A stretch of DNA of 64,000 nucleotides, taken from positions 51,684,033 to 51,748,032 of the forward strand of contig CM048845.1 in assembly GCA_026545225.1 (NCBI GenBank), in the 5' to 3' direction. Shown here piece by piece: positions 22,341-32,330 of the stretch (position 1 is its first letter; each line of letters starts with the position of its first letter). The DNA is from Cornus controversa (taxonomy: Eukaryota > Streptophyta > Magnoliopsida > Cornales > Cornaceae). Under the pieces are notes generated by a model that was not told the origin of the DNA, searched no databases, and worked only from the letters and a program-made list of their open reading frames with translations. Made by a program: the position numbers and the translations under genes.

Positions 22341-23169
22341 CTACACAACCGATAACCCAATCCTCGGACTAAAACTCACAACATACCTCATCAGCAAGCT
22401 ATCGTTAAAGTCCTGTCCATTTACTTGCATTCTGCCTTTGTGGGTAGTTAGCCTTGATATGTCCGGGCTGCTTGCAATAGCAGCATGCCCTATCCCTTGT
22501 CGACATTGTTGGCACTGGTGGGATTGTGTGCCTCTAAGGAAACTCACTACGATAATGGCCAGGTTGCTGTCAATGGTAACATGCCCGATCCCCCAACTGT
22601 GCCACTACTTGCCTTTGAGGACAATCACGCCTAATGTGTCCAAGCTGGCGATAATGAAAATAATTCCTTGGTAGTGGAGAGGATTCCACAGGCAAAGGAA
22701 TCCAAAGAGTCATTGGTGCTGGTGGTAGCATCCCAATGCCAGACTGGCTCACAAAAGGTTGTGAAAGATACTGTTGAGACATTGTCTCATATTGTGTACT
22801 CATCCTCCTAGGACAAACAAATCTCTTGTGGCCATGTTAACGACAATGGAAACAAAATTGAGCTTCTCTTGGTGCCAACCGTCTCCTTGGGCACTCAGAC
22901 CACTGGTGGTCTGGTTGATGGCAATGAAAGCATAACCCGTCCAATCTGGAAGATCCCGTGGGTACAGTGGTTATTAGCACTGCTTGTCTTTGCCTTTTCT
23001 TAGCACGTCCACTCACTTGCATCGGACTCGCCTGATGCGGTCCTGTCATAGTACTCATCATCCTTGTAAGTTGTTGTAGGGTTGCAACTACATCCATATC
23101 AGCCTGAATTCTATCATTAGTTTCTCGTGATCCACATAGTGCCTTTCCATGATCTTTTCCCAAAATCAT
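22341..23169 (-). pseudogene. Shortened gag with five zinc-knuckle-like repeats
   Basis: The ATG at 23169 follows a TAGTAAG context like that of the gag at 20561. After a short N-terminal part (ATLQQLTRMMS), the capsid-like domain is absent and knuckles follow directly: CFHCHQPDHQWSEC, CFHCR-stop-HGHKRFVC, YFHYRQLGHIRRDC, CYH-stop-QQPGHYRSEF and CCYCKQPGHIKANY. Two stops and at least three lost Cys ligands show decay. Plant gypsy Gag usually has one knuckle, so tandem expansion is unusual. It lies directly downstream of the PBS, where gag should begin. Confidence 0.7.
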
Positions 23170-23475
23170 CTTACTACAATGGTAACAAGGAAATACTCAA
23201 AAACAAGGTATACCTCAATTGACTAATCTACTCTTATCATTTTTTACATAACATCATGCTAAGTCAACCCACAATTTGCATGTCATGAATACATAAACAA
23301 ATAATCATCTTCCACATAAGCAATTTATAACCTCAAGCCTAAATCCTTATGTTCCAATTTTTAACTCAAGTCGTGCAAGGTATTCATTTCCCATGACCTT
23401 GCTACCCTAGACTTTCCAAATCCAAAGTTTCAATTCTCAACCCCAACCCGTCGCCCCTAGGTATTTAGACCTCGT

Positions 23476-23487
23476 GCTTTGATACCA
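23476..23487 (-). other. Primer-binding site, tRNA-iMet type
   Basis: The minus strand reads TGGTATCAAAGC, one mismatch from the canonical TGGTATCAGAGC. It lies three bases inside the LTR end GGGCGTTACA (23491). Confidence 0.8.
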
Positions 23488-23490
23488 TTT

Positions 23491-23570
23491 TGTAACGCCC
23501 TGGTTTCCCAACTCCTGGAAGACCGGAGGTTAACCCGTCCATTAAGCCCAATGAACCATCATTACCCTTA
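23491..23570 (-). repeat. 5' LTR scrap of the pol-less gypsy element
   Basis: 80 bp, TGTAACGCCCTGG to ...CATCATTACCCTTA, close to the first 80 bp of 14609-16896. The rest of the LTR is missing; the sequence switches directly to Sirevirus LTR at 23571. Confidence 0.85.
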
Positions 23571-23732
23571 TGATGTACTGTATGATGTTCTTTTTGACAT
23601 AACTGTTTCTATGCACTTATGTATCAGCTCGAAGATGTTGATGACTGACATCAAAAAATAAATAGAAAATTACAACTCGATCAATCCAGTTTTGAACACC
23701 GAAATTTCTCAATGACAAAATTATATCTCACA
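23571..23732 (-). repeat. 5' LTR scrap of the Sirevirus-like element
   Basis: Matches 6671-6832, the right end of the 3' LTR, including TATCAGCTCGAAGATGTTGATGA and ATTACAACTCGATCAATCC as separate landmarks and the TATATCTCACA terminus. It is followed by TSD copy TATCT. The rest of this LTR, the Sirevirus PBS and the gag N-terminus are missing. Confidence 0.85.
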
Positions 23733-24704
23733 TATCTCTTGTATATAACAAGACCACTCTCTAAGTTTTGGTTTCCTACAACCATCTCACTATAACCACT
23801 CTTTTTGCTTTACATCACTAATGGGTTAGAAGTGTGGACCATTTTGGGCCTAATCTCTTATTGGCTCCAATGGATTTACTTAATTGATCTAGTTATCTCA
23901 TGACTCAATTACACTAACCCATTAACCATTAATAATTCCACTATATAAAAATGGATGCACTCCAATTTGAGAGTAGTTGAACTTCCATGTTAATTTGCAA
24001 TTAATTGCACAATTAGTTTATGGATAAGTAATTACCATCAATCCAATAACATAATTATCCTTTATTTGGGCCACCTTGATTAATCCGTTTGATCACACAA
24101 AATTCTCATTTGGTAAAATAATACATTTGAATAAATAAATATATAAAATCATTTTATCAAAAGACACCGATCTTGGATTTACCATGATCAAACTAATCAT
24201 GCCAAAATAAATTTACCGGCATTGATGCAATCTTGAGAGTATATGCTCCAATGCCTATAATTAATGGATACCCGGATGTTAGACCCTTGAGTCCACCGAA
24301 ATAGATCAAAGCAACCACTAACTAAAGATAAGAGTTCATTCATCTCTCATGCTTGAGAGTTCAATGACCATAACATTGATAAGGAAAAATTACTATGATG
24401 ACTATTGCAATTTCTCAACTTATTGGCGATCTAATTCAATTCTTACTACAAAATAGATTCCATCATCTATTGCCGAATTTGAACAATTCATGAAAACACA
24501 ATTACAATGACTTGTGTTCCCGTCTTTGATAACCCTATCATGCACTTACACAGTCACTTGCGTAGTCAATGGACACTTCGATTCATCTAATGAACCAAAC
24601 AATACACAGTATTCACAAAATGTCTATACAATATTTAAACCATAGATTCATTTTATTACCAATGTCTATTATAGTAATGCTATGTAGGACATATAATCCT
24701 AACA

Positions 24705-26540
24705 CCAATATCTTCCCAAAATTTGTCAAATTCATTAGAATTCTACTCTCCACCTCTATCACTCCTTAACACTTTTATAAGGTGCCCACTTTTCCTTCCA
24801 ACAAGCTTTTGGGAATTTTCTAAAAATAGAGAACACATCTGATTTTTGTCTCATAAAATACATCCAAGACATTCTTGAAAAATCATCAACAAAAATTATA
24901 AAATACTTATTACTTGCATGAGTTGGTGTTGCCGTCATCCCACACACATCGGTATGAACAAGCTCCAATGATGCTTTAGCTCTCCATGCCTTCTCTTTCA
25001 GAAATGACTCTCGGTGGTTCTTGCCAAGTTCGCAACCTTCACAAACTTCTCGCACTTCTTGTATAGTTGATAGCCTATATACAATTTTCCTTTGTTGTAG
25101 ATTATTTAAGCTTTGGAAATTCAAGTTCAAAAGTCTTCTATGCCAAAGTCATGACTCATCAATTACATTTACCTTCAAACCCACATTTTTTTTTAATATT
25201 AAAGAGTGAGAGGAAAGCTTATGTTTTAAATTTTTGCCACAACATGACTTCTTTCCCTTGTGTCATAAATCTTGCAAGAATCTTCCGCAAAGTGAATAGA
25301 GTACCCATGCTCTACAAGTTGCGCAACACTAAACAAATTTTTCTCCAAATCTGGAACTAGCAGCACACCCAGAAGATATTTTGTTCCCTTCTTTGTCTAT
25401 ATGGCAATTGTACCTTTTTCCTTTTGCTTGGACCACGACATCATTTTCCATCTCCACTTAAGAATTTGAGGAGGTATCAATCTCTACAAAAATGCTTTTA
25501 TCTCAGGTTGTGGTTTTTATACCCATTGTCAAGAAACCACACATCATCTTTTTGCTCCAATGCTATTTGACAACCATAAAATAGATTTGCTTCAACTTAT
25601 TGCTCTTCGATGAAATTGGCATGCTAATTATTTTTTAATTGGCAATATTTTTCGACATGCCCAAATTTCTTGCAATTGTATTTTATCCCGAAACCAACCA
25701 TCTTTGTCAACATGACTGCTCCTTTTAAAAATTCCACATTTTTGTTTAGTGGACTCCACACTTCCACTGCTTTCAAAATTACTTTTTCCTCTTCCTCTTC
25801 CTCTTCCATGTCTTCCACCTCTAGAAGATTCACTTCTGGATCGATCAAAATTTGATTGGTCTTTTTCTTGATTTTTGGGGCTAACATTTAGTTTAGATTG
25901 AAAGACACTTTCAATTGATTTTACGGAATGCCTACTCAACCTTTGCTCAAATGTTTTAATTGAACCCATCAATTCTTCAACACTCAAATTGACAAGATCT
26001 TTAGTTTCTTCAATAACTGCGACAATGGGGTCGTACTTTTCTAACAGACTAATTACAACTTTTTCAACAATTCTTTGATCTCTAATAATTTCCCCATATA
26101 TTTTCATTTGATTCACAACATCCATGACTTTAGAGAAAAATCTTTCAACATCTCAGTTTTTTTCATTTTCATATTTTGAAAATCTCTTCCCAAAGATTGA
26201 AGTTTAATAATTCTCACATTCGTAATGCGTCTCTGTACTCCTTTTGAAGAATGTGCAGTTACATTGACGATTCTTGGAAAAATTATTTCGGCAACCCCTT
26301 GTTGAATTTAGGCAAGAGACTTTGTGTCTTTCTTTCTATGCTCATTCAAGTGTTGGTTTTGAGCAATCGTCAAAGTTGTCGTATCCTCTAATTCATCATA
26401 CCCATCTTCAACATACTCGTAAAGATTATATGAAATAAATGTAGTTTTCATCTTCACACACCATAAATCATAGTTTTTCCATCAAAATTAGGAAGAGAAG
26501 ATTGTTAGGCTCCCATATTTTGGTTGCTTGAACTCGGCTG
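24705..26540 (-). pseudogene. Ty1/copia gag, protease region and integrase N-terminal half (base-layer copia, right piece)
   Basis: On the minus strand, 26530-26400 holds the gag start (a KQPKYGSL.. segment with FDGKTM). From 26125 to about 25628 it has the copia-type gag motifs VVNQMKIYGE, QRIVEKVVISL and RLSRHSVKSIESVFQSK, then an RGRGRGK basic tract. From 25130 to 24759 it has the pre-integrase CEGCELGKNHRESF and integrase-core VHTDVCG (first catalytic Asp) and FVDDFSRMSW. Near 24760 comes LRSDRGGE (second Asp). Coding then stops at TSD CCAAT; the rest lies at 2560-2734 and 434-1367. Frameshifts and stops make it inactive. Confidence 0.88.
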
Positions 26541-27430
26541 TGAATTCAACCAACATATGATAGATGATTGAGAGAAAAAGAAGGGTTTCAACAGAGAAAT
26601 TTAATTGAAGAAAGTGGACTTGTGCATTAGGGTTTTTTCCACAATACATATGTATATATGTCACCATAAATCCAGCTCTACATCTAAAAACATAATAAAA
26701 AGACAAAAGGACATAATATTAAAAACTTAAAACAAAGCATTAATTTTTTTATTTTTTTTTTAAATTTGCCACATATTTTGATGAGAAAATGAAAACAATT
26801 AAAAGGTACATTCATATTTTATTATGGCACTTAACTTATTCAGCTTTTGTATTTTTTTTTTCTTTCCAAGGAGATTATCTTAAGATTCACACCACTCAGA
26901 GCCTCCATACTTGTGCTAGAGAGTGGCTGCGGGTATCCAAACGGATTGGTCCGCCTCTAAAGAGAGTGGAGACACCCTCCATTATTAAAAATATGCAAAT
27001 TAAATAAAAAGAAAAAAAAAAATGAAAACACAACACAAGTAGTGGCAGTGCTTTTTGCTAATGATTATAGCAATTATATTAAGTTTATGTCACAAATCAA
27101 TTACAAATTATATCATTTAGTGTTTTTTATAACACATTTTTTTCTTCTTGGTTGTTTAAGGGTTCACATCCCCCTACTTTGAATCTATTCTTTCTTGCTC
27201 TCTGTCATTTTGTCCAAACATATGTTGCCACTGTGTTGGAGAATAGGTGATATTTATTTTTTATTTCTAACGAGATTGTTATATGTTTCATATTCATAGC
27301 TTCTGTCTTAATTTGGATTTTTTTCCTCACTTTCTCTCATTTTCATGGCCGAGGGCACTACCATTTTAACTTGATTTTTTTCTCACTTTGTGTCATTTCC
27401 ATACAAAAAGACGAAAGATACATATATGAT
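26541..27430. other. Non-coding flank, possibly copia LTR remnant and RBOH intron
   Basis: Just right of the copia gag start, the CT-rich minus-strand stretch to about 26640 may be the end of its 5' LTR, but I could not find an LTR boundary or PBS. The rest is A/T-rich with long T and A runs and no coding signal that I recognise. Confidence 0.4.
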
Positions 27431-28170
27431 CAAGAGCGGAGCAAGCATAGGCCCAGGGCACGTGCCTCCCAGGCCCATAATGGCTCTATTCTCTTTTTTT
27501 ATAGTTGGGCACATGGTTTATAAAAAATTACAAAATGTCTCCCTCGAAATTATATTTTTTTAAATGTCTCTACAATTATTTTTTTCTTTTCATTCTTACT
27601 CTTGTTCTTCTTCAGCATTTTTTTTATTCCTTTAAAAAAAATTCCCTTTATTCAATCGAACTCTTATTTTTTTCCTTCAAAGTTCTCTCATATTTTCTCT
27701 CTCTTTATTTTCTTGTCTATTTTATTTTATTTTTTTCACTTGTTTTTGTTTTTGTAGCTAAATAATTGCAAAGGGTTTTTTTTTTTTTTAATAAAAAAAA
27801 GACCAATGTAGCGTAAATACTATTTAAAATAATTCAAATATTTTTTTTATGAAACATTGTACAACAAACATGTTTTTGTTTTGAGAATAAATCACATCAC
27901 AATAAAAAGAGTATTGTTGCTGCTTCAAATAAAATATGCAAAATAAACTCTTATCGAAAGGACCCTTAATGTCCATATTTTATTTTTCTAGATTTTTTTT
28001 TACATCATTTATTTTTTGAATTATTTTATACTACATGAATTTTAATTATTGCACCATCATGGATACACTTTTATTTTCTGACTTATTATCTTACCACAAC
28101 GTTAGCTGAATAAAAATATAATTTATCTTGTTTAATACGTCGCCTAAAACTAATTTCTAGCTCCGCCCTA
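27431..28170. mobile_element. hAT-like non-autonomous DNA transposon (740 bp)
   Basis: The left end CAAGAGCGGAGCAAG and the right end CTAGCTCCGCCCTA are imperfect inverted repeats (AGAGCGGAGCAAG versus AGGGCGGAGCTAG). An 8 bp flanking duplication matches at 7 of 8 positions: TATATGAT (27423-27430) and TATATGAG (28171-28178). The interior is A/T-rich, with a Phe/Leu-rich low-complexity frame only, so no transposase. An 8 bp TSD and a CAGGGGCGGAGC-like end fit hAT. It lies just upstream of the RBOH splice acceptor. Confidence 0.65.
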
Positions 28171-28249
28171 TATATGAGAGTGGTATTATGTTGCACATCA
28201 ATTACACCTTAGTATTACCTTAATGGAGTTTGTCCTTTCATAAATGCAG

Positions 28250-28359
28250 GGGTGTTTTACTGTGGGGCACCAGCACTTGGAAAGGAGATAAGAAAGCTAG
28301 CTTCATATTTCTCTCACACGACCTCCACCAAATTTGAATTTCATAAAGAAAACTTTTGA
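28250..28359 (+). CDS. Terminal exon of a plant NADPH oxidase (respiratory burst oxidase homologue)
   Basis: After a splice acceptor (TTTCATAAATGCAG ending at 28249), a phase-1 exon of 110 nt encodes 35 residues and a TGA stop: [16 protein letters not shown] ... [11 protein letters not shown]. This is the conserved C-terminus of RBOH proteins, the plant plasma-membrane oxidases that pass electrons from NADPH via FAD and haem to oxygen and make superoxide for signalling and defence. VFYCG belongs to the NADPH-binding region, and the HKENF end is most like the RBOHB/C/D group. The frame is intact. No other RBOH exon is visible in the window: the next 28 kb upstream are nested transposons. Either this gene has a giant intron reaching beyond position 1, or the exon is a truncated leftover. 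Confidence 0.88.
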
Positions 28360-29408
28360 CCTCAATGAAAGAGAAAGAAGACTTGAAGAACCAGCAGATC
28401 AGACAAGTCTCTAGAGTCCCACTACCATTATCTTCCCAATCTCTTTCTTATGTAAAGCTAAAGTTTGTGTTCATTGTCTTCAAATACTACTTTACAACAT
28501 GAGTTTGCAATTATATAACGATAACTGTGACATATCATGAGTGAAAAAAGATGCAGGCAGAAGATAGTGAATCAGGAATGGTTGATGGAGATTAGTGGCT
28601 ACAGCCCTTAAAAGTGTATAAAAGGCATGGAAAGGAGGGCTTTAAAGGTCAAGTCTTAATTTGGCATATGTGATATGATATGAGATTTGTTTGGAATCTT
28701 GAATAATTATAATTTTTGTCTAGTTGTATCATTTATGAGCTTGGTAGGCATTATGATACAATTAAGCTAAGTTTTTTTTTCTATTTCTTTATGCTATGAA
28801 GTCATGAGCAAAGAATTTAAATATTTGAGTCTTATTGATTACCTTAATTATGATATAAGTCTAAAAGTCATGGGCTAACGTCCATATATGTGAGTTTAAG
28901 AGGAATGAGGCTAATCCTATAAAGGAATAGAGTGTAATCTTGATTGGATCAGTGAATGAATGGATAAAAAAATTATTTTTGTGAAATTCTCTCGTGAGTG
29001 ATTCAAAAATTTTGAGGGGCCACCTTCCACTAAATTTTAATAAGGTAGAAGCCGTTTTGGCATGACCAAAATATGTCATTATTGCGCGTCAGTATAGCTG
29101 GTTGTGGTCCAATTCAAGATACAGAGATGCGCCGAGTTAATGGGTGGTGGAAATGGAAAATATCAACCTCAAAATTTCTTGTACATGTTTATATAGATAT
29201 ATATATTTTGATCACTGTTGATGAAACTAATACGTATATTATATTATGTTGTTAATAAATCATTTCACATGAACTTATGCAGACATGATTCATTTGAAAT
29301 TCATAATAAAATTGTCGTGTTCTTATTTGTCGCCTTGTTTCTACATAATTAAAATAACATGCAAGGTTTGTTATGATTCCCACTATTTAACTGTTTTTAA
29401 ATCTTAAT
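28360..29408. other. 3' flank of the RBOH exon, no gene recognised
   Basis: The first roughly 200 bp are probably the 3' untranslated region. Beyond that the DNA looks unique and AT-rich with open frames of at most 72 codons, none recognisable. Confidence 0.4.
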
Positions 29409-29413
29409 CTATG

Positions 29414-31130
29414 TGTTAACACCTAAATTATGGTCAAAGTTATTGGGACATGTGACTAAGATTAGGAGACTTTCGGTCAAGTCGCCTAAGAGATTCTTGA
29501 TCAAGTCGTCTAAGGAGAGAGTTGCCTAATCGAGTCTCAATCACTCCTCGCCCAAAGATTTTGGCCGATCATGGCCTAAGAATATTTCAACCATTTCTTG
29601 CCTAAGAGAGTGACCTAAGGAAAGAGTTGCCTAAGACTCTCAACGGCCTAAGACTCTCGACGACTCAGGCCTAATCGTGTCTCAACCACTTCTCACCTAA
29701 GAGAGCTTTGGCTAATCATCGCCTAAGACTCTCGCTGACTTGTCGCCTAAGACTTTCGACGACTAGTCGCCTAAGAGTATTTCGATCAAGTCGCCTAAGA
29801 GACTTCGATCTCATCGCTTAAGACTCTCGACGACTAGTCGTCTAAGACTCTCGACGAGAATCGCCTAAGAGCATTTCGATCAAGTCACTTAAAAGAGTCT
29901 CGGCCAATCATGGCCTAAGAATATATCGATCAAAACTCGCATAAGACTCTCGACGAGAGTCGCCTAAGAGATTCTCGATCAAGTCACCTAAGAGAGAAGC
30001 CTAAGAGCTTCGGCCACTCATGGCCTAGAAGTTTTGACTACGCCTAAAAATGGCTGAATTCGGGCAAGATAGAATTGATATATTTAGTTCTCGGAAACCA
30101 ACCAAGATTTGATCCGGGTCAAAGTATAATCAGCTGCAAATTAGAAGAGCTCGAGGACCCAGAAATCAGGTATGAGGACTGCGAACGCTAAAAGTGGAAA
30201 CGACAACTTTATCACTTCTAAAGTTTAAAGACTCAAAGCTATAAGTGGGAGAATCTCACCCACCTCTGATGGAGGAATCAGAATGGTCAGAGCACTCCAG
30301 CCTAGGCAAGAGTTAGAGTCAGATTTGGTGGTTGAGGAAAGCTATAAATAGTGAGCAACCTAAGTTAACAACCTGAAAGATCCCATAGGCCAAAGACAAA
30401 AATATCAAGCAAGATATACATCTCTGTTTGTCCATAGAGAAGTGTGCTAATATGCTAAAATAGGCTCATCAATGTAGTTGGGAGGTTACTTTCAACCTGC
30501 ACCCATTTATTGCCTAGAAGGACATGATCAGACCAATGGCCTCTATAAATACTGATGCAAGTCCTACAAAGCAAAGGTCCACGATCATCAGATCTCTAAG
30601 TCATATATCACTTATATCACTTAGCAATTTACTTCATTCAGCTTTCTTAGCTTTCATACTCAGCTTAGCATTTACTTGTTTTCTTAGCATTAAAATCTTT
30701 AGTTTCTCTTCCAAACCAGTAACTTAGATTCTCAATTTCAGTTCCCAGTATTGTTCTATCTTTAGTTTTTATCATTAGAAATCAATCATTTCCTTTCAAT
30801 CAAAGTGTGTAATTCATTCATCATTGTAATCGTTCCAAAAGATTAATGAAGAAGGTGTTACAGAATCAAGTATAATTGCTGTCCATTTACATTATTTGCA
30901 AATCTTATCAAAAGAACTTCTAAAGTCCTTTCTTCAAAGGCAATAGCAACCTCAAGGAAAGGGTCATTCCTACTCTCCAACTTTCGCCTGAACCAGCTGA
31001 GGTTGACGACTCGACCCGATAGGAATAGTTTGGTACAAAAAATCTTTGAGTCCATTCAGACTCTGACACGCACGCATTTCAGGTCAACCATTTATTGGTC
31101 GACGACCTCAGACCACTTGTGAGCCAAACA
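29414..31130 (+). mobile_element. Solo LTR, 1,717 bp, gypsy Tat/Retand-like (TSD CTATG)
   Basis: Ends are TGTTAACACC and ...GTGAGCCAAACA, with perfect TSD CTATG (29409-29413 and 31131-31135). A TATA box TATAAATA lies at 30343-30350, so the LTR reads on the plus strand: a long U3 with tandem repeats (about 29455-30035), then R/U5. There is no internal region. The Tat/Retand assignment rests on overall LTR layout and is tentative. Confidence 0.85.
29455..30035. repeat. Degenerate tandem repeats in the U3 of the solo LTR
   Basis: About fifteen to twenty copies of a GCCTAAGACTCTCGACGA / CGCCTAAGAG..TTCGATCAAGT type unit (roughly 25-35 bp) lie upstream of the TATA box. Copies differ by substitutions and small indels. 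Confidence 0.85.
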
Positions 31131-31693
31131 CTATGTACTTACTGTGTAAGGACATACAATTTGGTTTTCCTCATTCATGTCAAAGTGGACACAGCAGATC
31201 ATTTTAGATTTGCTTGCTTACTGGTTCACCTCCACTCCCAGTTTAGAACTAGTCCACATGAAATTTTTTTAAGGTGGAGGCAGGTAAGGCCATTGCAATG
31301 GTTAGGGAGAGGGAGAGAGAACTGGTCCAGTATGTGGTCTATTTCTCTAGGGTGGAGGTGGGTAAGCGGTTGCAAGAGTTGGAGACAGAGAGAGAGAGTT
31401 GATGCAAATTATGATCATGACTCCAGAAAAGTACCTGCGTTCAATTAGTTAAAAGAATGCACCCAAACTTGATACATAGCTCATAACTAAATTTTTACCA
31501 CTTCCACTACATTTTCTGTCTATGGGTTGTTAGACAACATCAATTATTCTGATCCAGATTATATTGGAAAAGAGAATATCAATTCAATCCATCACAACTC
31601 TATTGGTTATACTGGTTTTTGTATTGACACTGATATTGTTTGTAAATCGTGATTCAATTAACAAAATTTAGACAATCTAGAGATTCATATATG
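31131..31693. other. Apparently unique DNA, no gene recognised
   Basis: Contains two partly similar purine-rich stretches (AGGTGGAGGCAGGTAAG near 31270 and GGGTGGAGGTGGGTAAG near 31350), suggesting a small local duplication. No coding family is recognised. Confidence 0.4.
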
Positions 31694-32330
31694 CAGGGGC
31701 GGACCAGAACCAGATAAGTGGGGGGCCAAATTCAGTGAATGAATTTTTTAAAATATATATATGTAATTAAATAATATTTTATTATTCTTTATACATAGAA
31801 ATATATCTTTTAAATATGAACAAAAAAATTAAAATAAGATCATGTATAAACAAAATATATTTAATATCTCATGCATATAGAATTATATCTAATTTTGGTA
31901 TACATAAAATACATATATAAGTGGACCAAAAAAAAACTAAAATTACAAAATAGTAAAACAAAGAGAAGGTATGAATTATATTCCCCTATATATATAAATC
32001 TAGATTTCCAAAATGAAGCTTACAATATTTCAAATTGAGATTATATGAGAGTTATTTTTTAATTTAAATTTTTTTTTGTAAGTAAATATTTTTCAACTAT
32101 TCATACGGCCCTATTAAATAGAGATTTTTAAAATCTTGGGGTGGGTGGGTGGGGGGGGGGGGGGGCAAATATGTTTTGGGTATGTAAATCTTTGAGTAAT
32201 TTTAATTTCAACTATTTTAGGACCCTATAAAATAAATATTTGAAAAAAAATTGGGGAATGGGGCCGGGCGGGGTGGGGGTTGCATGGCTCCCCTTGGTCT
32301 CCACATAGGTGTGTGGGTAAAATCCCTGCT
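31694..32330. mobile_element. Possible hAT-like element, left terminus only
   Basis: CAGGGGCGGACC at 31694 is a typical hAT-type end. The interior is A/T-rich with a G-run (32149-32165) and GGGGCCGGGCGGGG (32260). I could not find a matching right terminus or 8 bp duplication, so the right boundary is a guess. Confidence 0.35.

Larger units (their letters stand above)
14609..23570 (-). mobile_element. Pol-less gypsy (Tekay/Del-like) element inserted in Sirevirus gag
   Basis: Order on the minus strand: 5' LTR scrap (23570-23491), PBS (23487-23476), a short gag with five knuckle-like repeats (23169-22341), an unrelated solo LTR (22125-20705), a gag with a full capsid-like domain (20561-19447), a minisatellite (18570-17690), PPT (16908-16897) and 3' LTR (16896-14609). 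No protease, RT, RNase H or integrase is recognisable. The left flank is TTTGA (14604-14608); the matching right flank is lost by the deletion at 23570/23571. Confidence 0.7.
5621..23732 (-). mobile_element. Sirevirus-like copia element, pol-less, heavily nested (TSD TATCT)
   Basis: The outer TSD TATCT (5616-5620 and 23733-23737) brackets a minus-strand element with a 3' LTR at 5621-6832, a PPT at 6833-6847, a transposon-protein ORF (7622-8650), gag (about 13140-14608) and a 5' LTR scrap (23571-23732). A 2.9 kb solo LTR (9066-11969) and a gypsy element (14609-23570) are nested inside. Between gag and the ORF there are only about 1.2 kb of AT-rich non-coding DNA plus the solo LTR, and no protease, integrase or RT is recognisable. 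It therefore looks like a non-autonomous, gag-bearing derivative. Confidence 0.75.
2735..24704 (-). mobile_element. Outer nested insertion: solo LTR (probably copia) split into three pieces, TSD CCAAT
   Basis: Plus-strand ends are TGGTGGAAATAGG (2735) and ...ATATAATCCTAACA (24704), giving TGTTAGGATT...TTTCCACCA on the minus strand. Perfect TSD CCAAT is at 2730-2734 and 24705-24709, and the interrupted copia integrase resumes across it. Removing the nested insertions 2945-5414 and 5621-23732 leaves about 1.38 kb (2735-2944, 5415-5620, 23733-24704) with no coding sequence. The simplest reading is a solo LTR. The superfamily is not proven; the TGTTAGGATTATATGTCC start is copia-like. Confidence 0.75.

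Noticed and set aside
27505-27765. 86-codon Phe/Leu-rich open frame that looks like a membrane protein
   Set aside because: T-rich low-complexity DNA inside a hAT-like element produces Phe and Leu runs by chance.
31095-31448. 117-codon open frame
   Set aside because: It crosses the end of a solo LTR defined by a perfect TSD, so it is a chance frame.
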